Shown: positions 27,543 through 34,240 of the stretch, one piece after another | Position numbering within the stretch: position 1 is the stretch's first letter | Layout of the letters: every line of letters starts with the position of its first letter | Virus record (IMG/VR): IMGVR_UViG_3300030107_000319 | Coordinates: 1-41,898 of that record | From: a virus | Reading direction: 5' to 3' (one strand) | DNA: 41,898 nucleotides | Position numbers and translations under genes: made by a program | The notes under the pieces: model-generated | Seen by the model: only the letters and a program-made list of their open reading frames with translations | What the model was told of the DNA's origin: nothing | The model's database searches: none

Positions 27543-28581
27543 CGCCGTTAATGTAAACGACGCTTTAATGCGAGGGATCGATTTGTTTAAGTCACCGATA
27601 AATTATAGGACTCAAGAAAGTCGTAACGGCCCAACGATGGAGTGCCGTACACCAGTTACGACAGTTTATAACAAACCTTGGCAACGAGTGTTATTTAAGA
27701 CAGAGCGAGACGCTAATCCTTTCTTTCATTTATATGAGTCGATATGGATGTTAGCTGGCTCTCGAGACTTAAATAAACTAACCCACTTTAATTCAGGGAT
27801 GTCTCAATACTCAGATGATAACGTAACTCTTAACGGTGCTTACGGTTATCGCTGGCGTAGACGTTTCGATTATGACCAATTAGCCGACGTAGTTGACTCG
27901 CTAAAAGAAGACCCCGATAGTCGCCGTGTTGTCCTACAGATGTGGGATCCTGTTCACGATCTAAATAGCATCAGTAAAGATATACCCTGTAATACGAATA
28001 TCTATTTCAAAGTACGGGGCGGCGAACTGCAGATGACAGTTTGTAATAGATCGAACGATATGATCTGGGGAGCTTATGGTGCTAACGCTGTCCATATGTC
28101 GGTGTTACAAGAATACATAGCATCTGCCCTCGGAGTATATATAGGGCCGTACTATCAAATCAGTGATAGTTTTCATGTCTACCTAAATAAAGAATGGGAT
28201 AAAATTAAACACCTGAGTGTTACACCTTTCCTGCCTGTCAATGAGTTTTATCCAGAAACTCATTACCCTTTATGTTCTAACCCTGAAACATTTTTAGAGG
28301 AATGTGAATCTCTAATCGACTCTATCCCGCCTCGCAGGGTATCTGGTAATCCACACCCTGTTAACGTCTGGCCAAAAATGTGGAAAGAACACGAATACAA
28401 AAACACGTTCTTTCCTGAAGTAATGATCCCGATGATCAGAGCTTATTTATGTCATAAGGAAAGAAAGTATGAAGAATGCTATACGCACTTGGCGGAAATT
28501 AAGGCGGAGGATTGGCAGTTCGCCTGCCTCCAGTGGATTAAAAGACGTGAAGCTAATTGGAGAAAGAAGAATGGGGCTTGA
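27529..28581 (+). CDS. ThyA-family thymidylate synthase or dUMP hydroxymethylase
   Basis: 350 residues, longer than E. coli ThyA (264). Key features: E70 in YESIWMLAGSRDLNKL, NGAYGYRWR (102-110), DSRRVVLQMWDP (130-141), catalytic C154 in IPCNT, CNRSNDMIWGAYGANAVHM (172-190) and DSFHVY (213-218). N186 corresponds to the Asn that selects uracil; dCMP hydroxymethylases such as T4 gp42 carry Asp. So it should use dUMP, making dTMP or 5-hydroxymethyl-dUMP. The PC-N-T and GAYGANAV segments differ from the standard PCH and GxPFNIA of true TS, which favours a hydroxymethylase or other variant. Neighbours support an unusual-thymine role. Confidence 0.78.
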   Translation: MKVINAVNVNDALMRGIDLFKSPINYRTQESRNGPTMECRTPVTTVYNKPWQRVLFKTERDANPFFHLYESIWMLAGSRDLNKLTHFNSGMSQYSDDNVTLNGAYGYRWRRRFDYDQLADVVDSLKEDPDSRRVVLQMWDPVHDLNSISKDIPCNTNIYFKVRGGELQMTVCNRSNDMIWGAYGANAVHMSVLQEYIASALGVYIGPYYQISDSFHVYLNKEWDKIKHLSVTPFLPVNEFYPETHYPLCSNPETFLEECESLIDSIPPRRVSGNPHPVNVWPKMWKEHEYKNTFFPEVMIPMIRAYLCHKERKYEECYTHLAEIKAEDWQFACLQWIKRREANWRKKNGA

Positions 28582-28903
28582 TGCTAAGTGGACAGAGATG
28601 AAAGATCTCGCTCAACAAGATATTTTGAGCTTAATAGAATCAGAAAAATCTTACGGCGACTCGTGGAAACGACGAGGAGGTACAGGTGCTTTTATGATGC
28701 TCGCTCGTAAATTCGATCGGATCGAACAACAAGCAGAAAGTTGTAATTACGACGTATTTAAAGCAGGAAATATGTTCGGTGGTGAAGATGGTTTACTCGA
28801 CGATATCGGAGACTTGAGACGATATTTGTTTTTAGTAGAACACCATATTCGATACAGCATAGGAGATATCGACCCCGATGCAGATACCACTATTACAACC
28901 TGA
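28571..28903 (+). CDS. DUF1599/Nmad1-like small protein (nucleotide-modification associated?)
   Basis: 110 residues from ATG 28571, overlapping the ThyA-like gene by 11 bases. Residues 27-52 read SYGDSWKRRGGTGAFMML followed by ARKFDRIEQQ. The Y-G-x-S-W ... K-x-x-R pattern resembles DUF1599, a domain named for its link to nucleotide modification, and all-alpha MazG-like nucleotide enzymes. Its place between the ThyA-like enzyme and the polymerase supports a nucleotide-related role. The assignment rests on a short motif and is moderate. Confidence 0.6.
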   Translation: MGLDAKWTEMKDLAQQDILSLIESEKSYGDSWKRRGGTGAFMMLARKFDRIEQQAESCNYDVFKAGNMFGGEDGLLDDIGDLRRYLFLVEHHIRYSIGDIDPDADTTITT

Positions 28904-30740
28904 AAGCGATTGGATAGCTCCGCAAGTTTTACCTAAGTTCGATCCTCATGAAACATTAGCAGTCGATTTAGAAACTTACGACCCTAACCTGACGAACCGT
29001 GGGCCAGGATGGGCAACAGGCGACGGATATATCGTAGGGATAGCTATCGCATCAGATAAATGGTCAGGGTATTTACCGATACGACATGAGAACGGCGGTA
29101 ATTTAGAAGAAGAATTAGTAATCCGCTGGCTTAAAAGAACCTTTGAAAATCATAAAGGTACGATGGTTTTCCATAATGCACTTTATGATGTCGGTTGGCT
29201 CAAACGAGAGGGCGTAGAGTTAACTTGTACTATCCGCGATACGATGTTTGCAGCTCCGCTGTTTGACGAAAACCGCTGGTCATACTCGTTAAATAATTTA
29301 GGTATGGATTTTTTAGCAGAGTCGAAAGACGAAACGCTACTAGAAAACGCAGCTAAAGCATGGGGTGTAAATCCGAAAGGCGGTATGTGGGCACTGCCTG
29401 CTAAATACGTTGGGCCATACGCTGAACAAGATGCAGTGCTGACGCTCAAACTATGGAAGATATTTAAAAAGCGGATCGAGATCGAAGGCTTACAAAAAAT
29501 CTACGATTTAGAATGTGATCTTATACCGCTGCTGATCGAGATGCGTTGGCGCGGCGTTCGGATCGATACAGATCGGGCAGAACAAACAGCGACTGAGATG
29601 TCTAAAAAAGAACAGCAGTTGCTCGTAGAAATCAAACGTAGGTTCGGAGTCAGCGTAGATATTTGGGCGAGCGCCTCGATACAAAAAGCATTCGATACCA
29701 ACGACTTATGGTATCCACATACAGAAAAAGGTGCGCCTAGTTTTCAGGGGCCGTGGTTAGAGGCTCACGAACATGATCTCCCGAAGATGATCGTTGAAGC
29801 TCGACGTATCAACAAAGCTCGGACGACATTTATCGAAGGTGCGATTTTAGAATACTCCCATAACGGTCGGATACATGCCGAAGCTCATCCTCTTAAAAAT
29901 GATGGTGGCGGTACAGTAACAGGCAGGTTTAGTTACTCGAACCCAAACTTACAGCAAGTACCTGCTAGAGACCCAGAGATCGGTAAACTTATACGATCTT
30001 TATTTATCCCAGAGGAGGGTGCAACGTGGGGCGCGTTCGATTACTCGCAACAGGAACCTAGGATAACCGTACATTACGCCTCCCTACTCGGCTTAGAAGG
30101 CGCTACGGACGCTGTAAAAGCCTACTCGACCGAAGGGGCCGACTTCCACCAGATCGTTGCCGATATGGCAGGTATCCCTCGCAAACAAGCTAAGAATATA
30201 AATCTTGGGTTGACGTATGGCATGGGACAGCAAAAGCTGATCCGAGAGTTAGGTTTAGAACCAGACGAAGCTCTTAAACTGTTAGAAACATATCATCGCC
30301 GTGTGCCGTTTATACGAGGCTTACAATCAAGGTGTACTCGGATAGCGGAACAGCGCGGGTGTATTACGACGCTCGGAGGTCGGAAATGCCACTTCGATTT
30401 GTGGGAGGCGGTCGGATTTTTACATGACGAAAAACAAACTCCTCTACCACTACAAGAGGCGAAAGATAAATACGGAGATAATCTCAAACGATCGTTTACA
30501 TATAAAGCACTAAATAAATTGATCCAGGGTTCAGCTGCTGATATGACGAAACTCGCGATGCGTGATCTGTGGAAAGAAGGATTAGTGCCGCATATACAAA
30601 TACATGATGAACTCGACTACTCAATATTTAATCAAGAACAAGCAGAGATCGTGATCGACCGAATGGTAAATTGTGTAAAGATGCGAGTACCGTTAGTCGT
30701 AGATTACGAGTCTGGATCAAATTGGGGAGAAGCTGAATGA
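28878..30740 (+). CDS. polA: Family A DNA polymerase (PolA) with 3'-5' exonuclease, Leu at position 762
   Basis: 620 residues; no 5'-3' exonuclease domain. Exonuclease motifs: AVDLETYD (D30, E32), HNALYD (D104) and YAEQD (Y181, D185). Polymerase motif A is DYSQQEPR (388-395), motif B RKQAKNINLGLTYG (435-448) with R435, K439 and Y447 at the canonical spacing, and motif C HIQIHDELD (572-580). The residue equivalent to E. coli Phe762 is Leu443; such Leu variants are common in marine virioplankton and are thought to polymerise more slowly or selectively. It is the replicative polymerase of the phage. Start ATG 28878 overlaps the previous gene by 26 bases. Confidence 0.95.
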   Translation: MQIPLLQPESDWIAPQVLPKFDPHETLAVDLETYDPNLTNRGPGWATGDGYIVGIAIASDKWSGYLPIRHENGGNLEEELVIRWLKRTFENHKGTMVFHNALYDVGWLKREGVELTCTIRDTMFAAPLFDENRWSYSLNNLGMDFLAESKDETLLENAAKAWGVNPKGGMWALPAKYVGPYAEQDAVLTLKLWKIFKKRIEIEGLQKIYDLECDLIPLLIEMRWRGVRIDTDRAEQTATEMSKKEQQLLVEIKRRFGVSVDIWASASIQKAFDTNDLWYPHTEKGAPSFQGPWLEAHEHDLPKMIVEARRINKARTTFIEGAILEYSHNGRIHAEAHPLKNDGGGTVTGRFSYSNPNLQQVPARDPEIGKLIRSLFIPEEGATWGAFDYSQQEPRITVHYASLLGLEGATDAVKAYSTEGADFHQIVADMAGIPRKQAKNINLGLTYGMGQQKLIRELGLEPDEALKLLETYHRRVPFIRGLQSRCTRIAEQRGCITTLGGRKCHFDLWEAVGFLHDEKQTPLPLQEAKDKYGDNLKRSFTYKALNKLIQGSAADMTKLAMRDLWKEGLVPHIQIHDELDYSIFNQEQAEIVIDRMVNCVKMRVPLVVDYESGSNWGEAE

Positions 30741-30964
30741 GAATACAAAGCCTGAGTCAAGAAGATATTCGACATTATGAAAAAACGTACAAGGATATTT
30801 ACCAGCTTTACACTACTGAGACGATGACTATGAAAGCTATCGGTGACCTATACGGAATTACGAAACAACGTGTATGGCAGATAATTAGAAAGATCGAAAA
30901 GGGAGATGGCGATTACTACTATCAGCACCGTTCTAAGGGAGATTATCGTGAAGCTCAAGGATGA
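30737..30964 (+). CDS. Small helix-turn-helix protein, sigma-region-4-like
   Basis: 75 residues; ATG overlaps the polymerase stop (ATGA). Residues 29-52 (TMTMKAIGDLYGITKQRVWQ then IIRKI) form a helix-turn-helix like region 4.2 of sigma factors, which binds -35 elements. The protein lacks other sigma regions, so a transcriptional regulator is likelier than a full sigma factor. It may act on the repeated promoters in the following accessory region; that is speculation. Confidence 0.65.
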   Translation: MRIQSLSQEDIRHYEKTYKDIYQLYTTETMTMKAIGDLYGITKQRVWQIIRKIEKGDGDYYYQHRSKGDYREAQG

Positions 30965-31253
30965 GCATTTTAATTTCCAATCGGAAGATTTAGATCTCAA
31001 AGTTATCTTCGAGACCTTACATATCTGGTTAGAAGATATGAGGGGTAGGCCAGAAGTCGATATGATGGATACATATCGAGCGATGGTATTCGTCGGATTA
31101 GTAAATTTTATTTACTTACATAATCTAACGCCAGAAGAAAGTGATGACTTTACAGACTTTTTCGTACGTTCTGCTCACGAACTTTTAGAAATATTCGGTG
31201 ACCAACAAAGCGTTATGGAATCGTTTACAAAAGAAGGGGAGACGATGCACTAA
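30948..31253 (+). CDS. Small hypothetical protein, GTG start
   Basis: 101 residues from GTG 30948, chosen because AAGGGAG lies about 7 bases upstream. Helical sequence with a hydrophobic central stretch (YRAMVFVGLVNFIYLHNL) and an acidic C-terminal half (PEESDDFTDFF). It overlaps the HTH gene by 17 bases and its stop TAA overlaps the next start. No family recognised. Confidence 0.62.
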   Translation: MKLKDEHFNFQSEDLDLKVIFETLHIWLEDMRGRPEVDMMDTYRAMVFVGLVNFIYLHNLTPEESDDFTDFFVRSAHELLEIFGDQQSVMESFTKEGETMH

Positions 31254-31360
31254 TGAAAATAACAAATCGAGAAATATTTACAGGCGCGGCGATCGGAGGA
31301 TCGATCGTTATTTTTATATATGGACTGCAACTTGTTTTACATTTGGTCTTACATATCTGA
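31253..31360 (+). CDS. 35-residue single-membrane-segment microprotein
   Basis: A short gene joined on both sides: its ATG uses the last base of the previous stop (TAATG at 31251-31255) and its own stop TGA overlaps the next ATG (TGATG at 31358-31362). After MKITNREIFTGAA the rest (GGSIVIFIYGLQLVLHLVLH) is one hydrophobic helix. The double stop-start overlap, common in this genome, is the main evidence that it is translated. Possible regulator of a membrane process or an immunity/exclusion peptide; unknown. Confidence 0.6.
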   Translation: MKITNREIFTGAAIGGSIVIFIYGLQLVLHLVLHI

Positions 31361-31743
31361 TGGCTAGAGAGGCACAGCTTTGGACTCTAATTAAAGAGAA
31401 TTTACCAAAAGATGCCCACGTTCAGCGGATCGAGACAGGATTAACAGGCAAAGGCGTACCAGATTTAAATTACTGTCAGAAAGGCAGAGAGATCTGGATC
31501 GAACTGAAATCGATCGACGGGAATAAATCACAGCTCAGCCCGTTTCAGATTGCATGGTTATACAACAGAACGAAAGCAGGCGGAAAATGTTTCGTACTGA
31601 TTAGAAAGAAGAAAGAAATAAGATTGTTCCGGCCAAGAACTTTAGAACAGTATAAAGAACTAAATTGGAACTCACCGTATGTAACAGCAGTGACCGCACC
31701 ATACGATTGGCCGCATTTATTTAGCAGCATATACCACGGATAG
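31360..31743 (+). CDS. VRR-NUC-type nuclease
   Basis: 127 residues from ATG 31360. The PD-(D/E)xK signature of the VRR-NUC family is clear: VQRIETGLTGKGVPDLNYC (D35) followed by REIWIELKSIDG (E48, K50) and SQLSPFQIAWLY, where Gln57-area residues complete the site. Stand-alone phage VRR-NUC proteins are thought to cut branched DNA such as Holliday or flap junctions during replication, recombination or packaging. Last gene of the polymerase operon. Confidence 0.82.
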   Translation: MAREAQLWTLIKENLPKDAHVQRIETGLTGKGVPDLNYCQKGREIWIELKSIDGNKSQLSPFQIAWLYNRTKAGGKCFVLIRKKKEIRLFRPRTLEQYKELNWNSPYVTAVTAPYDWPHLFSSIYHG

Positions 31744-31782
31744 CTGTTCTCGCGCCTGTTCTCGCGCCTGTTGTTTTTATAA

Positions 31783-31819
31783 TGGTTTTTTATAGTCGGC
31801 TAAAAAGCGGCGTTATAAT
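31783..31819 (+). promoter_or_regulatory. Promoter cassette copy 1 (TGGTTTTTTATAGTC-16-TATAAT)
   Basis: TGGTTTTTTATAGTC at 31783-31797 and TATAAT at 31814-31819, the same spacing as the copies at 34984, 36323 and 37925. The spacer inverted repeat is weaker here than in the other three. Just upstream is a direct repeat of TTCTCGCGCCTG (31747-31770). Upstream of the DUF932 gene. Confidence 0.7.
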
Positions 31820-31832
31820 TAAAGTAAGCGTG

Positions 31833-31886
31833 CTAAAAACGCGCCGTAGCGCCGCGCCGTACCTATATATAGGGCGCGGTTTTTAG
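31833..31886 (+). promoter_or_regulatory. 5' leader hairpin of the DUF932 gene
   Basis: CTAAAAACGCGCC (31833-31845) pairs with GGCGCGGTTTTTAG (31873-31886); an inner alternative pairs CCGCGCC (31852-31858) with GGCGCGG (31873-31879). The loop holds the palindrome CCTATATATAGG. It begins about 14 bases after the TATAAT box and ends before the ribosome binding site, so it is in the mRNA leader. Confidence 0.6.
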
Positions 31887-31907
31887 AAAGTAAGAAAGGA
31901 GACCGTT

Positions 31908-32924
31908 ATGGTTGCAGCAGTAGAGAGTATGGCCTGGACAGGCCAAGTACCGTGGCATAGGGAGGGTGTCGAAGTCGACAATAACCTTACGCCACACGAG
32001 ATGATGGTAGCAGCTGGCCTTGATTGGACAGTTAGTAAGCGCCCTTTATATACGCTCGAGCATGCGCCCGAGAAGTATGAGAAAGATGATGAGGGCAACC
32101 TTATCGTAACTAGTCTTACAACGTACCCTGACCGCTTTAGTATCATGCGTGATACTGATAACCAAGCGTTAGGTACTTGTTCAGCCGATTACCAACCTAT
32201 CCAAAACGAGCGTATCTTCGACTTCTTCCAGAAGTTTGCTAAACACGCTAAGATCACTATGGAGACCGCAGGTAGTTTGCGTGACGGTAAAGATATTTTC
32301 GCACTAGCGCGGTTAAACGATAACTTTGCACTTCCAGGAGGCGACGAGCTACAACCTTTTGTTTTGTTTCGTCAGCCACACGAGCCTGGATATGCGATGA
32401 ATATTATGGATACCGAAATACGGGTCGTATGCAGTAATACATTGCAGCTTGCTTTACGAGGAGCAAACGTCGCCCAGTACAAAATGTCCCACCGTTTGGT
32501 GTTCGATGAGCTAAGAGAAGAACAAGCACTTAAAACTATGGGCGCTGTTTATGAGCGGCGTGCAGAGTTTAAAGAAGCGGCTGAGTTCTTAGCTAAAACC
32601 AAAGCTAAAGACGGTCAGGTTATAGAGTTCATCTCTAAACTTTACCAGCCTAAAGTTTTGGAAGAGCACAAGCCCGAGGACGGCCCACTGCGTGACGGGT
32701 TTAGTAGCACTGCTAAAACAGTTTACGAGGCTCTCGCTACCGCGCCAGGAGCTGATCTTAAATCAGCACAAGGCACATGGTGGGGCGCAGTAAATGCGGT
32801 GACCTTCGTCGAAGACCATAAGCGTACAGGTGATAACCGTGTATATAACGCGATGTTTGGAGACGCGTCTACCCGTAAAACCAAAGCGTTGAACCTAGCT
32901 ATTGAATATGCGAAGGCGGCGTAG
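31908..32924 (+). CDS. DUF932 (TIGR03299-type) phage/plasmid protein
   Basis: 338 residues. The order MAWTGQVPWHREG, then YQPIQNERIFDFF, ETAGSLRDGKDIFALARL, IRVVCSNTLQLAL and a C-terminal TWWGAVNAVTFVEDHKR is characteristic of the DUF932 family shared by phages and plasmids. Its biochemical role is unknown to me; it is often found among early accessory genes and is sometimes expressed strongly. Own promoter and structured leader upstream, strong AAAGGAG site. Starts the accessory region. Confidence 0.85.
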   Translation: MVAAVESMAWTGQVPWHREGVEVDNNLTPHEMMVAAGLDWTVSKRPLYTLEHAPEKYEKDDEGNLIVTSLTTYPDRFSIMRDTDNQALGTCSADYQPIQNERIFDFFQKFAKHAKITMETAGSLRDGKDIFALARLNDNFALPGGDELQPFVLFRQPHEPGYAMNIMDTEIRVVCSNTLQLALRGANVAQYKMSHRLVFDELREEQALKTMGAVYERRAEFKEAAEFLAKTKAKDGQVIEFISKLYQPKVLEEHKPEDGPLRDGFSSTAKTVYEALATAPGADLKSAQGTWWGAVNAVTFVEDHKRTGDNRVYNAMFGDASTRKTKALNLAIEYAKAA

Positions 32925-33187
32925 TGGGTAGAGTTGTCGATTTAAATAACGCAGTAGTTGTAGATAGAAAACTTATTAGCGAGCTATGGGTTTTACTTCA
33001 CTCACTGAGTGATAAAGCCCTGCTATCTGGTTCGTTTGAGCATTTCCAAGAACTACAGGAGGAGGCGGCTGACGCCTCCCGCTGCATTGCAATAAAAATG
33101 CTACAACAAAACTGTGAGCCTTCCGCGAGGATTACAAGTTGTGGATTACTACCAAGTTTCAAAGAAGAAGGAGAAGTTAGTGTCTAA
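32924..33187 (+). CDS. Small hypothetical protein, GTG start
   Basis: 87 residues; GTG 32924 lies on the last base of the DUF932 stop (TAGTG), so coupling is likely. The N-terminal two thirds is helical (VVDRKLISELWVLLHSLSDK, HFQELQEEAADASRC), with four Cys in the protein. An inverted repeat GGAGGCG/CGCCTCC (33061-33079) lies inside the gene. Overlaps the next gene by 8 bases. No family recognised. Confidence 0.6.
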   Translation: MGRVVDLNNAVVVDRKLISELWVLLHSLSDKALLSGSFEHFQELQEEAADASRCIAIKMLQQNCEPSARITSCGLLPSFKEEGEVSV

Positions 33188-33500
33188 TGGTAAATGGGAC
33201 GATATATCTTTTGATGACGATATACCGTTACCGACAGATGTTCGTAGCTCGGATAAATATCCATGGGCTAAATTTCCACCACCAAACCCTAAGACGGGTC
33301 AAGCAAGATCATTTGCTTTTACCCCAGATAACGATGGTATCGATACATCGAAGCGGTTAAAGAATCGTATAGACCAGTCGCTACGCACGTTTATTAAGGG
33401 TAAAGAACCAACGTGGAGATTTATCTCTCGAGTAAAACTAGAGAACGACGAGAGCGTTGTTCGAGTATGGAGGTTAGCCAATGAAAATGCCGACGCTTAA
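33180..33500 (+). CDS. Small hypothetical protein, GTG start
   Basis: 106 residues from GTG 33180, selected because AAGGAG lies 6 bases upstream and the 8-base overlap with the preceding gene matches others here. An acidic N-terminus (WDDISFDDDIPLP), a Pro-rich middle (YPWAKFPPPNPKTG) and a helical-to-beta end (LRTFIKGKEPTWRFISRVKL) suggest a small folded domain after about residue 45. Overlaps the next gene by 20 bases. Function unknown. Confidence 0.6.
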   Translation: MSNGKWDDISFDDDIPLPTDVRSSDKYPWAKFPPPNPKTGQARSFAFTPDNDGIDTSKRLKNRIDQSLRTFIKGKEPTWRFISRVKLENDESVVRVWRLANENADA

Positions 33501-33675
33501 TCTACCAGAAGATATGATTCAGCTAAAAGACGAGTTGATGATTATCAGAGCTAAGAGTCTACGCATTGCAGAGCGTTGCGATAACCTGTTAGAAACTGTG
33601 CTTAAAGTCGACGGACAAACAGAAATGTTTGATACTGGCGAACCAACATCGGCCTATGTTAATCAAGACCGATAG
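33481..33675 (+). CDS. Small helical hypothetical protein
   Basis: 64 residues. Residues 8-40 are a likely coiled coil (LPEDMIQLKDELMIIRAKSL then RIAERCDNLLETVL). The start overlaps the previous gene; GGAGG at 33470-33474 precedes the ATG. Last gene of the DUF932 operon before a new promoter. No family recognised. Confidence 0.58.
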   Translation: MKMPTLNLPEDMIQLKDELMIIRAKSLRIAERCDNLLETVLKVDGQTEMFDTGEPTSAYVNQDR

Positions 33676-33687
33676 TTTATTTAGTGC

Positions 33688-33716
33688 TTTACTTCCGCTT
33701 TACGCTGTAGTAAGAT
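33688..33716 (+). promoter_or_regulatory. Promoter of the H1-like protein gene (TTTACT-17-TAAGAT)
   Basis: TTTACT (33688-33693), 17 bases, TAAGAT (33711-33716). Third member of the set also found at 20678 and 25478. A leader hairpin follows at 33726 and an ATAGAAAGGAGAATGAC site precedes the ATG. Confidence 0.58.
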
Positions 33717-33725
33717 GCGCTACAT

Positions 33726-33741
33726 ACTGGTAAAAACCAGT
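33726..33741 (+). promoter_or_regulatory. 5' leader hairpin
   Basis: ACTGGT (33726-33731), loop AAAA, ACCAGT (33736-33741), a perfect 6-bp stem that starts 9 bases after the TAAGAT box and therefore at or near the 5' end of the predicted transcript. Confidence 0.55.
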
Positions 33742-33777
33742 TAGAAAGTATAACGTCATCATAGAAAGGAGAATGAC

Positions 33778-34191
33778 ATGGCGACAGCCAAAAAAGCCGC
33801 AGCCCCTGCTGCACCAAAGAAAGCTGCCCCTGCGAAAAAAGCAGCAGCTAAAAAGCCAACTATCTCAGTAGCTAACGTGCCGATATCAAAAGCACCTGCT
33901 ACGAAAGGTCGTGGACGTAGCCAGCAAAACTGGTCGTACACTGGCAAGAAGTTGTCTGAGACGACTAAAACTACCCCGCAGTTTCGTGGGTTAGTCGAAG
34001 GTCTGGAAGAGGGCCGTGAGCAGGGTAAGTGGAAAACACCGTTTACGATGAAAGACTTAGTCGACTACTGTGTCGTCGAAGGTTTTGTTTCTATGCCTAA
34101 TACGAAAAACGAAAGTAAACAGAAAGCAAGAATTATTGCAGTCTACAAAAAGTTTCTTATCGATGAAGGCTACATCACGGATGTTGCTTAA
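33778..34191 (+). CDS. Histone H1-like tail fused to a small C-terminal domain
   Basis: 137 residues. The first 30 residues are almost only Ala, Lys and Pro (AAAPAAPKKAAPAKKAAAKK), like bacterial and viral histone-H1-like tails that bind DNA non-specifically. Residues about 55-137 form a folded helical domain (FRGLVEGLEEGREQGKWKTP, FTMKDLVDYCVVEGFV, IAVYKKFLIDEGYIT) that resembles a winged-helix or small DNA-binding fold. Own promoter and leader hairpin. A nucleoid-type protein active early on phage or host DNA is likely; the domain family is not recognised. Confidence 0.7.
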   Translation: MATAKKAAAPAAPKKAAPAKKAAAKKPTISVANVPISKAPATKGRGRSQQNWSYTGKKLSETTKTTPQFRGLVEGLEEGREQGKWKTPFTMKDLVDYCVVEGFVSMPNTKNESKQKARIIAVYKKFLIDEGYITDVA

Positions 34192-34203
34192 CAACACCGG
34201 TCA

Positions 34204-34219
34204 AGGGGCTTCGGCCCCT
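34204..34219 (+). promoter_or_regulatory. Intercistronic hairpin with UUCG tetraloop
   Basis: AGGGGC - TTCG - GCCCCT, a perfect 6-bp stem closed by the very stable UUCG loop, between the H1-like gene and the winged-helix membrane gene. No U-run follows, so it looks like an RNA processing/stability element or weak attenuator rather than a terminator. Confidence 0.6.
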
Positions 34220-34240
34220 ACGACCACAGGAGAAAGTAGA

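Noticed and set aside
30737-30964. Complete sigma factor
   Set aside because: Only a region-4-like helix-turn-helix is present in 75 residues; regions 2 and 3 are missing.
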